Positions 22,898 to 35,215 are shown, numbered from the stretch's first letter. The stretch: 64,000 bases of DNA from Halichondria panicea (GCF_963675165.1 NC_087379.1:1249001-1313000), one strand, 5' to 3'. Made by a program: numbers and translations. The notes: generated by a model not told the origin, from the sequence alone.

Positions 22898-23079
22898 AAA
22901 CAGTCTGTGATTATTAATTTTCTTGGTATGTGATTTTTAGAATGCCTTGTGATTGGAGGCAACTGCATGTTCTTAAAATGTTCAGCAATTTTTGTGCCAT
23001 AAACGCTAGCTTTTAATGTGAGATGATTAGCAATGCGTGGGTGAACATGAAAGGGAGGGGCTGCTCAAAGCTGAAACAG

Positions 23080-24077
23080 TATCAACGAAGCGAACTCTTT
23101 CAACCAGGTCTCACCATTGGTCGTCTCCACACTCGATCGTGGCCTGCTGGTACTATAATTATATAGGGGAAATGGTGTAACCTCTATGCATAGATACTTT
23201 AGCTATAGATCTACTAGAGACTCTATATCTATAGCCATTGGCATGAGTTAGTTCTGAAATTGTGTACTCTAACTCAATGCCAATGGCTAGATATAGTTCA
23301 ATCATGAAGCCACTGATCAGCTAATATTCTTGCTGCTTGCATGTTCTTGTATTCCCCCTTTGCCAGTGGTCATTACTAGAGCCTATACTATACTATAGGC
23401 TCTAGTAATGACCATGCACTGGCAAAGTATACTCAAATATACTAACACCAGTATAATAGTGCACCTTTAGCTATAGGCTATAGCTAGAGGTGTACTACTG
23501 GTGTTAGTATATTATTATGGCCTACTGTACATGCGTGGCTGGTATTCCTCTAGGCCCTGGAAAATTATGCCGGTATAATTTGGGGGATTATGTTGAATCT
23601 CGCAAGAGATAATGTTTTGTTACTACTGCTGAAAAAAGATTTATTCATGGTGTCAATGTGGGGCATAATGGGTTCTTTCGAGGAGCATGATAGGTTGAAT
23701 TTGGGTCACTGCTCAAAGTCATAATAGGCAGAAAAAAGAGCATAATTTGCCAGGACCTACCAGCCTCCCTGTGACTGTGTGGGGGCAGACTGTGTCAGTT
23801 AGTAATGTGAGTGTGACCTACCAACAACAGGCAGTGTTGGGATGCTCTCGATCTGAGTCTACTTATTTATCGATCAGTGTCTCAAAATCTTTCCACCACT
23901 CCATCCTCTACCCCATGCACTCTCTACCCTACACACAGTTTTAATCAGCAAAACCTCACTGCCTCACTGACTCTAGTTGCCTCTAGATCTAACCACTCGG
24001 ACCATAGATAGACTACTCTATCTATGCTCGGACATTGCAGCATACAGATGCACTGCTATGGTTGATGGAGAGAGGCC
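23080..24077 (+). pseudogene. Ig-receptor 5' fragment, unit 1
   Basis: A decayed signal-peptide exon lies at about 23095-23155: the ATG of the intact copy is lost, although CCATTGGTCGTCTCCACACT is kept. Part of Ig exon 2 follows at about 23755-23855 (VTVWGQTVSVSNVSV), truncated at GCTCTC. Ig exon 3 at about 23935-24070 has an insertion and stops. Compared with 39226-41444 it has no transmembrane exon. It is a duplication remnant. Confidence 0.75.
23222..23513. repeat. Three adjacent large hairpins
   Basis: Three consecutive inverted repeats lie at 23222-23297 (CCATTGGCATGAGTTAG pairing with CTAACTCAATGCCAATGG), 23358-23428 (CTTTGCCAGTGGTCATTACT pairing with AGTAATGACCATGCACTGGC, then AAAG) and 23436-23513 (ATATACTAACACCAGTA pairing with TACTGGTGTTAGTATAT). 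The matching intron in units 3 and 4 has only single arms. Confidence 0.8.
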
Positions 24078-24400
24078 CAGTTCCTCCAGTGAAGCTTGGT
24101 CATGCATGACTCAGCATAAAGCTCCACAGCCTCATAACCATACCACCTCCGTCACACCACACATGGCCCCACACACATCCTCACCAAGAACGTTTCCTCT
24201 CCTCACAACCACACCATCCCTCGTCACACCACACATGCCAAGGACATCTCCTCTCCTGCTGCTGCTAGAGCCAGAGCTAAGACAGTCAACAACTTCGAGG
24301 GCAGTGTGAAGAAGCAGTCACACATTCCCCTACAGAGCGAGGGCAGTGCTGCTCTCCACAGGTGCTGTGTGTGTATTGTGCATGATAGTTAACTTAAGGG
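24078..24400 (+). pseudogene. NCAPD3 exon fragments between units 1 and 2
   Basis: A scrap of the penultimate exon (CCAGTGAAGCTT) runs into a rearranged copy of the 18850-19086 exon (ATGACTCAGCATAAAGCTCC ... AGAGCCAGAGCTAAGACAGT ... TCTCCACAG) and some following intron. It has internal duplications. It is non-functional and marks a tandem-duplication junction. Confidence 0.8.
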
Positions 24401-24749
24401 CATAATAATTAGCAATTGTCTCCTGAGAAATATAAGTATTATATACTTGACTTATTTGTTATACAAGCATTTACCTTATAGAGATGTATGTAGTGCATAT
24501 GTGGATTCATTGTTAATTGTTTTGTATACTCAATGTTTGTCATTCTGGTCTGATGTATCACAAGAGAGGCTTGTAATTATCCATATAATGTATAGTCTTG
24601 GTCCTGTACTGTATACTGAGTAAGTCAAATGCTCTAGAATCTTCTCTGGTAACAAAAGTGGTTTTGTAATTCTCCCAGAGTGCTCGTGTAGATGTATGTA
24701 CATCATCTACAATAATTTCTTTCCCCTAAAAACAAAGTAACAAAAGACA

Positions 24750-27380
24750 ATGGCTGTAAATCCACAAGCTTTCGAGCAGTTCACTCTGAGACAAATTCGC
24801 ATCACTGAGAATGAGTTAGGACATGGTTCCTACGCTGTTGTCATGGAACTAGAGTATCAAGGACTGAAATGTGCCGGCAAGAAGCTTCACGGAGTTCTCT
24901 ACGAAGCTGGAATCGGGTATGCAGCACAAAGGTATCTGGAGGAGTGTCACCTGCTCAGTCAAACTAGGCATCCCAATATTGTTCAGTTTCTGGGAGTCTG
25001 TTTTGAGGAAGGCTCTCAGTTCCCCATCCTAGTCATGGAGTTCCTCCCCACCAACTTGACCAGCTGTCTCGAGCACTACGGTATTCTCCCCGATGAGATC
25101 AACTTCTCTATCCTCAATGACGTCTCACTGGGTCTGGTCTACCTCCATGGCCAAACACCAGTCATTGTGCACAGAGACCTCTCAGCCAACAATGTCCTCT
25201 TGTCCACCAACATGACGGCCAAGATATCCGATCTGGGGGTTGCTCAAATATTGAATCTCAACCTCCATCAAGTGAATCGAATGACGGAGACCCCTGGCAC
25301 TCCAGCGTACATGCCCCCCGAAGTGATGGTTGCTGACCCTCACTACGACACCAGTGTGGATGTGTTTTCCTTTGGGGTCATGATGATTCACACCTTCACA
25401 GCAGAGTGGCCACTACCAAGTATCGGCCCCACCAGAATTGATCCTGCTGATCCTGACAGACTGATACCAGTGACGGAAGCTGAACGACGCACAGAGTTTC
25501 TTGGAGAGATTCCCCCAGACCACCCTCTGATGGATCTCATCATGTGCTGTCTCAACAACAACCCTCAGCGAAGGCCTAGAGCAGTGGAGATAGTAGGTCG
25601 GATGGTGGGTGTGGTACTTGAACACCCTCCCTCCTTTGAGAACAGAGTGGAGATGCTCCGGCGAGTGAGTGCCCTACTGACAGAGAAGAGGGAGCTTGAG
25701 GAGGAGGTTGTGAGGAAGGACTCGGCAACCCAGGAAAAAGCAGGAGAGATCGAGGCACTGGCGGAGGAGAAAAAACCACAAGAGGAAGAAAGTGAAAACA
25801 CTGTCGAGCGTATGCAGTTGGTGCACTCTGTGGAAACTGATCAGTATAAATTGGAGAATGAATATCTTAAAGGTAAACTCGAAGATAAACAGACAATTGT
25901 TAACACAAAAGATGAATTCATTATTTCAAGAAATGCTAGGATTGTGGAATTAGAAACTCGATGCAAGCAACTCACTGAAGAGGTGGAACAACAAATTGCT
26001 CTCACTCAAAACAAATGTGCAATTAAAGCTGCGAAAATAGCTCAACTGGAAACAGAAGTTGCTAAAATCATTACACAAGTAGAACAGGAACAAACGTTTT
26101 TAGCAGAAAAAGACACTTGTTTAGCTGACAAAAACTCTATTATCGTTTACAAAGATTCGATGCTTGCCTCCAAAGACACTTCCCTTCAAAAGAATAAAAC
26201 CACCATTCAGAGTTTAAACAACCAACTGACCAAAACCAGAGACTACCTGACCAGCAAACCACAGGTGAGCTCATCAGCAATGTCGTTATTAATTTAAGTA
26301 AGTGTGCACACCATCCGTCTTTTCTCTCAATAATTATCGCCACGAAGTGCCAAGTCATATCCTGCCAAGGTTTTGGTGCCTAGGTTATATTACACATTAC
26401 ATGAAACACACAATTGCAAGAAATTAACTCTTCTGACACACAAGTTATTGACTCTCTGTATTCTCCAGTCCCTACAGGTTAAGTTGTCCTACAGTCAGTG
26501 CTCTGAGGCTCCAGTGAAAATGTGTAAGGGACTAGCTGTAACCATCCACAGCAAGGTCTACTATGGTGGAGGAGACTGTGATGACGATGATGAGTACAGT
26601 GTCCACTGTTACGATCCGCCACAAGACGTCTGGTTAACTCTGCCCAGACTTCCTGTGCGCTATTTTGGTCTAGGAGAGGTCAAAGGTGAACTGATAGCAG
26701 TTGGCGGTGTGGATTCATCCCGTTCTACATGCAATCTGATACATGTGTTTAACAAAGGAAGGAACTGGAAACGGACGATCTCACCCATGCCCACAGCGAG
26801 AAGTTGGCCAGCAGTCGTTAGCCTTCGAACAGATCTGGTCGTAGCAGGAGGTCGGTTGGGCTCTGGAGGCTACACTGATAATGTTGAGATCTACAACATC
26901 AGAACCTCCCAGTGGAGCGAGACAGACAGACTACCGTATGTTTGTAAGGACCAAAGAGGAATTGTTTGCAACAACACAGTGTACCTACTGGGTGGTTGGG
27001 ATGGCATTTCTCTAAACAAGGTGTTAGCTGCTCAAATCGACAAACTCATCTCAGCAGACCGACAGGATGATGGGAGTGCCAACAAAGCCGACTTTGTCTG
27101 GATTGCAATATCCAACACACCGTCTTACCTGCCCTCCCCTGTAACGATATCCGACACCCTCTTTGCTGTTGGTGGAGAGGATAGTGGTGAAGCCACTCAA
27201 AGGATCTACGCCTACTCATCCTCGATGGACTCCTGGCTCTACGTTGGTGATCTACCATCTCCTATAGCACACGCTGCCACTGTGTCACTGTCTCCAACAG
27301 AGTGTCTTGTGATTGGGGGGTGGAAAAACCAACACATATCAACTGTTCTTACAATGTTCATCACCAATTTTGTGCCATGA
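24750..27380 (+). CDS. Kinase-coiled-coil-kelch protein, array unit 2
   Basis: Exons 24750-26264 and 26469-27380 join in phase and encode about 808 residues. The protein kinase domain (about residues 15-300) has GHGSYAVV (Gly loop), CAGKKL (Lys), the alphaC Glu in LEECHLLSQ, HPNIVQFLGVC, VHRDLSANNVLL (catalytic Asp/Asn), SDLG in place of DFG, and MPPEV in place of APE. These suggest an active TKL-type serine/threonine or dual-specificity kinase. Residues about 320-490 form a long coiled coil with repeated KDS/KDT heptad-like segments. The second exon is a kelch propeller with about six blades. No signal peptide or membrane segment, so a cytosolic scaffold-kinase is inferred. The family resembles sponge kinase-kelch predictions, but I cannot name an orthologue. 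Confidence 0.85.
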
Positions 27381-27439
27381 ATGACTTTTTTATGTGTCTA
27401 TAATGAATGGGATATAGGTACTTAGCAATGTGTGGGTGG

Positions 27440-27985
27440 ACTCACATTAGGGGGAGGGGCTGTTCATTTCCAGGTCTCAGCACTGATGTTAGTTAAGATA
27501 TAATTATAGATATCTATAGCCTGCTATTGAGGCTGGTCTATGTTAAATATAACCCTCTCCCTTTATACTGTAGCCACCCTCCCTGTGACTGTGTGGGGGC
27601 AGACTGTGTCAGTTAGTAATGTGAGTGTGGCCTACCAACAACAGGCAGTGTTGGGCTGCTCTCTGATTGGTTACTGGGAAGCTGGTCCAGTGATCATTAG
27701 CATCGATAAAGTCAGTGGACATGTCTCCACCTCACTGTGGTCAACTTAGCTGCTACAACGTGTGTAGGTAGATACGAAGTATGAGCAATCTTGAGTCTAG
27801 ATCATACAATGGCTGACATACTGATATAACATATTTGGCTTGTCTACCTACTCTCCACCCCTACACAGTTTTGACCAGCAAAACCTCACTGCCTCTTTGA
27901 CTCTAGTTGCCGCGAAGTACTCAGACATTGGAGCATTCAGATGCACTGCTATGGTTGAAGGAGAGAGTGTCTCCCAGCAATATTC
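27440..27985 (+). pseudogene. Ig-receptor 5' fragment, unit 2
   Basis: Ig exon 2 survives at 27573-27748 (PVTVWGQTVSVS to the end of the half-domain) and Ig exon 3 in part at about 27869-27985. Exon 3 runs straight into NCAPD3-derived sequence. The signal-peptide exon is almost entirely deleted near 27470. No transmembrane exons. Confidence 0.75.
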
Positions 27986-28376
27986 CTGTAGTGAAGCTTC
28001 GTAGGGACGTAGACATCTTCATCACCTCACCTGACAACAGTTGTGTAGCACAATGCTATGTTATATTATGTCTGGCTGCAATGAATAATTCAGCATGTAT
28101 TTCTTTTAAGCACTCTGTTATGATGTAACTTATTCTTTCTCTCTCATACAGCCCCATTCAAAGTGCACATGGCCATGTCTCCACTGGTCATGACTCAGCG
28201 TAAAGCTCCACAGCCTCACACCCACACTACACCCGTCACACCCACACGCCCCCACACACACGCTCATCAAGGACGTTTCCTCTCCTGCTGCCGCTAGAGC
28301 CAGAGCTAACACTGTCAACAACTTTGAGGGCAGTCTGAATAAGCAGTCACATGCACATCCCCCTACAGAGGTTACT
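27986..28376 (+). pseudogene. NCAPD3 exon fragments between units 2 and 3
   Basis: GTAGTGAAGCTTCGTAGGGA encodes the same [10 protein letters not shown] block as the penultimate NCAPD3 exon (20325-20374). It is followed at 28151 by a copy of the 18850-19086 exon with its upstream intron, that is, out of the original exon order. It is frame-broken and non-functional. Confidence 0.8.
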
Positions 28377-28775
28377 TTACTATTCTAGACAATAACTAAT
28401 AATATTCATGGGAGGACGGTATACACATCGAAAATAGCCTTGTTTTGTACACAATGCTCATTATTCTGATGATAATTATCTGATGTTCACAATAGGGTAA
28501 TTACCAGTAGATCTTAGTATTATAGTCTATACTGTTATCATCTTCGCTCAAGTTAGACTAAAGTAAGTCAAAAATTAAATAATAAAAGTGTGTTTATATA
28601 TAGCTACCAACCAATCCTAGCAACTTTTTTACTTTGCAAATGTTTTACTGTTTTTAATAATTATAGTCTAGTCGGGTCCAGAATCGGATCTAGCTAAAAT
28701 TTATTCTCACTGATCATATAGATGGTTTACAATTTAATCCATACACAGATTCAACTAAACAAAGTAACGAATACA

Positions 28776-31483
28776 ATGGCTGTAAATCCACAAGCTTTCG
28801 AGCAGTTCACTCTGAGACAAATTCGCATCACTGAGAATGAGTTTGGACGAGGTTCCTACGCTGTTGTCATGGAGCTAGAGTATCGAGGACTGAAATGTGC
28901 CGGCAAGAAGCTTTATCGAGTTCTATACGAGACTGGAATCGGGCATGCAGCACGAAGGTATCTGGAGGAGTGTCACCTGCTCAGTCAAACTACGCACCCC
29001 AACATTGTCCAGTTTCTGGGAGTCTGTTTTGAGGAAGGCTCTCAGTTCCCCATCCTAGTCATGGAGTTCCTCCCCACCAACTTGACCAGCTGTCTCGAGC
29101 GCTACGGTATTCTCCCCGATGAGATCAACTTCTCCATCCTCCATGACGTCTCACTGGGCCTGACCTACCTCCATGGCCAAACACTAGTCATTGTGCACAG
29201 AGACCTCTCAGCCAACAATGTCCTCTTGTCCACCAACATGACGGCCAAAATATCTGATCTGGGGGTTGCTCGAATATTGAACCTGACTCCCCTTCAAGTG
29301 AGTCGAATGACGGAGATCCCTGGCATCCCAACGTACATGCCCCCCGAAGTGATGGTTGCCGACCCCCACTACAACACCAGTGTGGATGTGTTCTCCTTTG
29401 GGATCATGATGATTCACACCTTCACAGCAGAGTGGCCACTACCAAGCATCGGCCCCACCAGAATCGATCCTGCTAATCCTGACAGACTGATACCAGTGAC
29501 GGAAGCTGAACGACGTAAAGAGTTTCTTCGGAAAATTTCCCCAGACCACCCTCTGATGGACCTCATCATGCGCTGTCTCAGCAACAACCCTCAGCGAAGG
29601 CCTAGAGCAGCGGAGATAGTGGGTCGGATGGTGGGTGTGGTACTTGAACACCCTCCCTCCTTTGAGAACAGATTAGAGATGCTCCAGCGAGTGAGTGCCC
29701 TACTGACAGAGAAGAGGGAGCTTGAGGAGGAGGTTGTGAGGAAGGACTCGGCAATCCAGGAGAAAGCAGGAGAGATCGAAGCACTTGCGGAGGAGAAAAA
29801 ACGACAAGAAGAAAAAAGTGAAAACACTGTCGAGCGTATGCAGTTGGTAAATTCTGTGGAAACTGATCAGTTTAAATTGGAGAATGAATATCTTAAAAGT
29901 CAACTCGAAGATAAAGAGACAATTGTTAACATGAAAGATGCTAGGATTACTGTGGTAGAAACTCGATCTAAGCAACTCACTAAAGAGATGGAGCAACAAC
30001 TTGCCGACATTATTGCTCACAAAGATTCGATGCTTGCCTCCAAGGTAACTTCCCTTCAAAAGAATAAAATCACCATTCAGAGTTTAAACGACCAGCTCAC
30101 CAAAACCAGAGACTACCTGACCAGCAAACCACAGGTGAGCTCATCAACACTGTACCACTAAAGTCTATTTGAGGCATGCAATCTTAATGTATCGTATTCT
30201 ACCAAGCTATGCTACAAAATTACGCCCACCCCCTCGCTAATTTGCTTCAAGAATACGCTCACTATAGGAAATGATGCGACTTTGTCGCGTTGAGCTGTCA
30301 AGAAAAGGTTTCTATATTAAGTGTAAGCCGGTTAGCTCTGAACAAAATATCAACTTATCCAATGATTATAAGCTAGCTCCTATTTCTTCTCTGAATCTCT
30401 GATGTAGACTCTTGACTTGTATACTTTTCTTTATACCTACCTACTTTACCCATGCATTTACCACGTTGTTAATTGTGTATTGGTGAGTTTACAAGCGATG
30501 TAATACTGATTTACAGTGAGATTATAGCGTTAGTTACAAGTTATTAACTCTCTGTATTCTCCAGTCCCTACAGGTTCAGTTGTCCTACAGTCAGTGCTCT
30601 GAGGCTCCAGTGAAAATGTCTTTGGGGCAAGCGATAACTATCATTGGCAAGGTCTACTATGGTGGAGGAATCTGTGATGACGATGATGACATGTACTGTG
30701 TCCATTGTTACAATCCGCCACAAGACGTCTGGTCAGCTCTGCTCAAACTTCCTGTACGATGGTTTGGTCTAGGAGAGGTCAAAGGTGATCTGATAGCAGT
30801 TGGTGGTAGGGATTCATCCTACTCTGCATCCAACGTGGTACATGTGTTTAACAAAGGAAGGAACTGGAAACGGACGATCCCACCGATGCCCACAGCAAGG
30901 ACTTCACCAGCAGTCGTTAGTCTCCCAACGCATCTTGTCGTAGCAGGAGGTCGGTTGGACTCTGGTACGTGTCTACACTGATAATTTTGAGATCTACAAC
31001 ATCAGCACCTCCCAGTGAAGCGAGACAGACAGACTACCGTATGCTTGTTATGACCAAAGAGGAATTGTCTACAACAACACAGTGTACCTAATGGGGGGAT
31101 ATGATGGTAATCAACTAAAGAAGGTGTGTGCTGCTCAAGTCGACAAGCTCATCTCAACAGACCGACAGGATGATGGGAGTGCCAACAAAGCCAACTCTGT
31201 CTGGAATACAATATCCAACACACAATCTTACCGGCCTTCCCCTGTAACAATATCCGACACCCTCTTTTCTGTTGGTGGAGTGGATAATGGTGAAGCCACT
31301 CAAAGAATCTATGCCTACTCATCCTCGATGGACTCCTGGCTCTACGTTGGTGATCTACCATCTCCTATAGCATACGCTGCCACTGTGTCACTGTCTCCAA
31401 CACAGTGCCTCGTGATCGGTGGACGGAACAAAACAAAACAATCAACTGTTCTTAAAATGGTTATCACCAATTGTGTGCCATAA
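28776..31483 (+). pseudogene. Kinase-coiled-coil-kelch gene with broken kelch exon, unit 3
   Basis: The kinase exon 28776-30134 is open (453 residues) with an intact Gly loop (GRGSYAVV), Lys, HRDLSANN, SDLG and PPEV, and a shorter coiled coil than units 2 and 4. The kelch exon 30565-31483 aligns with the others but has a net 4-bp insertion near 30965 and a TGG-to-TGA change near 31015, so the propeller is cut after about two to three blades. The 3' half (31082-31483) is still kelch-like. A kinase plus partial kelch product remains possible, so the gene may be only partly inactivated. The MAVNPQ start at 28776 is chosen by agreement with the paralogues. Confidence 0.75.
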
Positions 31484-31559
31484 TTCTTTTTGTATGAGTG
31501 GGGCTATTCATGTGAGATGTGTTAAAGATTAGTAATGCGTGGGTGGACCCATTTGAAGG

Positions 31560-32050
31560 GGAGGGGCTGCTCAGAGCTGACCAGGTCTCAGTCAAGATCA
31601 CCATTGGTCTTCTCCACACTCGGCCTGCTGGTACTATAGGTGAGATGGTGTAACCTCCATAGACACTGTTGCTAAAGTACATAATTTCAGATGCCAATGG
31701 CTAGATGACCCAGCTAGAGTCTATAGTTTATGAATGATAATTAGTATTGTTGTTGTTTTTCTTGCATGGTTCTTACTAGAGCCTAGCTAAGAGGCTCAGT
31801 ATACTGATGTTAGTATGGCCTATGGTGTTGAGGCTGCATGTTCTGTGTTAAATATAACCCCCCATCTCCCTCTATACTGTAGCCACCCTCCCTGTGACTG
31901 TGTGGGGGGCAGACTGTGTCAGTTAGTAATGTATGTGTGGCCTACCGACAACAGGCAGTGTTGGGCTGCTCTCTGATTGGTTACTTGGGAGCTGGTCTAG
32001 TGATCATTAGCATCGATAAAGTCAGTGGACCTGTCTCCACCACACTGTGA
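31560..32050 (+). pseudogene. Ig-receptor 5' fragment, unit 3
   Basis: The signal-peptide exon near 31575-31640 has lost its ATG through rearrangement. Ig exon 2 at 31882-32048 has an extra G (CTGTGTGGGGGG) that shifts frame. Nothing downstream resembles Ig exon 3 or the membrane exons. Confidence 0.7.
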
Positions 32051-32392
32051 GTCAACTAGCTGCCAACGTTGTGTGTAAATCATACGTAGTAAGCAGTCAG
32101 GCTGGTCAGGTTTTGGCCGGACCACTTTTGGATTTTGAGGCTAATAGGAGTACCTTGGAGCATTGAGCTTAATTGTCATACAGATTGATACACCAATATA
32201 TTTATCGTGTACATGTGTATAATTATGTGCTACAAAAATCTATGATGGCATTATACACAAAAATCGAATATTCATGAGAGCAAACAGTTTACTCCTTAAT
32301 TAATCACTATAATTATAATACAGTTAGTAAGTTTACTTTTGTGTGTAATTATAATAAGTATAGAGTTCACTGCATGCATGAGAGGTTTTTGT

Positions 32393-33418
32393 TCAAAAAT
32401 TTTTCATAATTTTTTTTAGCCCTTTGTACACATAAGCCAAAGGAAGCACCCACATGTTTCGAGTTTGATCTGTAGTGCCACTGTAGGTGTGAACGTTTTC
32501 TCTAGTCTTGCAAAAAAGGCAAAAATGTTCACAGTTGTTAGTTATGAGGTCGTATTTCTTCCATGTATCGGGATTCATAGCATAAGTCTCAGCAATTTCT
32601 ACCACTCGAGAAGCTGGCAGACTCTCCTGTGTGTGTGATGTGCCGCTTCTTTTGGTTGAATTATCGTCGTAGGTTACCAGTTTCAGTTCATTTTCTTCCA
32701 AAAATTCATCCAAAGTTGATGTCCTTATTTTAGCCGTGGCTTTTGATTTCTTGGTCCCTGGATCTCCGGTGAAGTGGATTACGATGTGTATTCCCGACTC
32801 GTTCTTACCAATGTAGATACCGTGATGTGCATAGGTTCCCAACTTTCTGTAGGCATAGATATGGTCTCCTGGTATCAAGTTGTCTGGGTGAACTGTGTGA
32901 CTCAAATATCTCACCCTGTGTTTAGAATCATCGGTTGTGGGAAACACTGGATTCTCAACAACTAGTAGTGTACGACTAGTGCATGCTGTGGCAAAAGATT
33001 CGCTTTGGTTTCGATGAGTTTGTACTTGAACTTCATCTTGGTGTTCAAGGTAGTAGAGTACATTTTGTACCACCTCTTCTGGTGATATTACGCATTTCCT
33101 TGTTGAGCAACTTCCAATTCGTGTGAGCCGTTTCCTACTCTTGGACACCCCATAAACGTGTAGCCGAATACAATTTCCATCTAAGAATTCATCCAATGAG
33201 TAGGCAGTGATCCTAGCTGACTTTTTGTCATAGTAGGCCACATTTATATCGTCTTTATCCTTCTTGTAAACAATTCCGTGTTTGTTAAAGATGCCTCCAG
33301 CCTCATGGACGTATATGTGGTCACCAACTCTCAGTTCATCTCTCTTAATTTGTTGATTTCTAACGTGCACTCTGTCCTGTGAGTCAGCCATTGTTTTGTA
33401 AATATAATTATTGCTCAT
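32393..33418 (-). CDS. LRAT-domain protein, intronless
   Basis: A single open frame of 341 residues. It has two LRAT-like blocks of the NlpC/P60 superfamily. Block 1 (about residues 25-75) is GDHIYVHEAGGIFNKHGIVY with no following NCEHF motif. Block 2 (about 180-310) has GDHIYAYRKLGTYAHHGIYI, with the conserved His, and NNCEHFC carrying the catalytic Cys. LRAT/HRASLS enzymes are thiol acyltransferases or phospholipases acting on membrane lipids. Only block 2 looks catalytic. The C-terminus is mildly hydrophobic (MWVLPLAYVYKGLKKI) and could touch membranes. The gene lies on the opposite strand between array units 3 and 4 and is absent from the other inter-unit spacers. Lack of introns fits retrocopy or insertion. 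Two in-frame ATGs exist; the second (MADSQDR, residue 10) may be the true start. Confidence 0.8.
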   Translation of the reverse strand: MSNNYIYKTMADSQDRVHVRNQQIKRDELRVGDHIYVHEAGGIFNKHGIVYKKDKDDINVAYYDKKSARITAYSLDEFLDGNCIRLHVYGVSKSRKRLTRIGSCSTRKCVISPEEVVQNVLYYLEHQDEVQVQTHRNQSESFATACTSRTLLVVENPVFPTTDDSKHRVRYLSHTVHPDNLIPGDHIYAYRKLGTYAHHGIYIGKNESGIHIVIHFTGDPGTKKSKATAKIRTSTLDEFLEENELKLVTYDDNSTKRSGTSHTQESLPASRVVEIAETYAMNPDTWKKYDLITNNCEHFCLFCKTRENVHTYSGTTDQTRNMWVLPLAYVYKGLKKIMKNF

Positions 33419-33688
33419 ACTAACAAGCTATTATATTACATATAATTATGGTACTCTCCCGGGACTGTCCCCGGGATTGTCCCCTCTGCTGGAGACATCT
33501 CATGATCCTAATACTCCTACGTGTATGTTGTGTTAATAGCTATGAATTATAGTTTAATAAATTAATCATGATTCATGAATTAATTATAACTCAGTACTCA
33601 CTTATTTTTCATTACAATATTAGGTTATTTTTCATGCGCGAGCTAGTTGTACATGTAGCTAATACAGCTACCCCCCTCGTGCTCAAGC

Positions 33689-34552
33689 TGTATACATGCA
33701 GCCCTGCATGGCTCGTGCTTTGGCAAACTCGTCTGCTCTACCACATGCTGGAGACTGGTTGAACGGGGTGCCATCAGATGTGCTTGGCCTCCACATGCAA
33801 GACAAGGAATTCAACAGCTGCTTGAAATATTGGCTCGGCATCCCTCTCCACAGTGCCCCCCACCTCTGCCCAGCATGTCGCACCTCCGCAGATGAGTATG
33901 GTGACCATCAAGTTGGCTGTGGCGGAAATGGAGACAGAATCACCCGCCACAATGCGGTCAGAGATGTAATTTTTTCAGCCGCTCAATCTGCAGCTCTTGG
34001 ACCATCCCGCGAGGCCCAAGGTTTAATCCCAGAATCCCTGTCAAGACCCGCTGACGTCTTCCTCCCAACTTGGCAAGGTGGCAGGCCCGTTGCCTTGGAC
34101 GTCCACGTTATTTCACCTCTCCAGCAAACCCTCATTCATGAAGCTGCCTTCTCCCCTGGACACGCCCTAGAAGTTGGAGTTAGGCGCAAACTCACCACCC
34201 ATCTACAGGCCTGCCGCTCCATAGGTGTAAACTTCATTCCCATTGTGGCAGAAACACTAGGAGGTCTAGGCAAAGAAGCAATCAACATCATAGGTGCCAT
34301 CGGAAATGCCATCGACCGGAGAGTAACCATGACACATTCCACATCCTCCACCAAGAAGCATCTGTTTCATCGCCTGGCCATTGCACTTTGGAGAGGAAAT
34401 GCCTGCCTGTGGCTTCATCGCCAACAAACTTTACCTCCTTCAGCGGATGGTATCCGCTAAACTGTATGCCCCCCCCCCCTCTTATCTTTTAGTCTGTTTG
34501 CTTTTGTACATTTGTATTGTTTTGATATTACACGAAAAAAAAAAAAAAAAAA
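33689..34552 (+). mobile_element. 5'-truncated non-LTR retroelement tail
   Basis: A 254-residue frame (33696-34460) is followed by a short 3' region and an 18-base poly-A at about 34535-34552. The protein has CPACRTSADEYGDHQVGCGG, an H/C-rich finger, and RPADVFLPTW...ALDVHVISPLQ, resembling the C-terminal finger and endonuclease-like region found in some metazoan reverse-transcriptase ORFs. The reverse-transcriptase domain itself is missing, consistent with 5' truncation. Family placement is by pattern memory only. Confidence 0.65.
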
Positions 34553-35082
34553 TGGTTATAAAAAGCCAGGTTTGGTGCGTAGCAACAGAAATTGAATTTG
34601 TGCGAGCTGGACGAGCTGGAGAGCTGTGAGAGACACCAGTTGACAGAAAAAGACAAGAAGACGGCTTCAAAACAATGAAAAGACTTAGTAAAGCTTGTGA
34701 AACGCTTCTTGAAGATACTGGAAAGAACAGACAAGTAAAAAGAACCTAGAACTATGCTAGAACTGACTGCAACACTACAAGAAGAAGAATGAAGCTCTGT
34801 GGTGGAGTGGAGGGGGTATAGAGCAGACTGGACCGGCATGGAACCTTAAAAAACTCAATAGAAAGTGTCAAGCGACTGCTAAAGTGTTTTTGATGCTTCC
34901 TGGCCCCCCTTGCCCATGCCCAACTGGAAAAAGCAATACAAAGCAACAGTGGACATGGAAAGAATGGATATTGACTGAACAAACTATTGCATTCTGTGTT
35001 TTTTTATAATGTTTTTGTCATCTTGTCACTTTCACTAAAAATTTCATTTCAACTTTTGAGAACTTCCTGCAAATTATTTGTC

Positions 35083-35215
35083 ACTTCCTGTAGAATATGC
35101 GTCCATTTCCTGTAGAATATGTGTCCACTTCCTGTAGAATATGCGTCCATTTCCTGTAGAATATGTGTCCACTTCCTGTAGAATAGGCGCCCATTTCCTG
35201 TAGAATAAGTACCTT
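35083..35215. repeat. 22-bp tandem repeat
   Basis: Six copies of ACTTCCTGTAGAATATGCGT with a 22-bp period, alternating CACTTCC/CATTTCC and GCGTCC/GTGTCC so that pairs form a 44-bp higher unit. The flanking 34553-35430 holds no supported gene. Confidence 0.85.

Noticed and set aside
20765..24400. Alternative 3' exons of NCAPD3 extending into the array
   Set aside because: NCAPD3 has a proper last exon and stop at 20765. The downstream NCAPD3-like pieces are out of order and frame-broken, so duplication scars fit better.
24750..26264. Inactive pseudokinase because DFG reads DLG
   Set aside because: DLG is tolerated in many active TKL-type kinases, and the Gly loop, Lys, HRD-Asp, Asn and metal-binding Asp are all present.
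25182..29827. Minus-strand frames recurring at the same place in each kinase copy
   Set aside because: Antisense shadows of the conserved kinase exon; they recur because the exon is duplicated.
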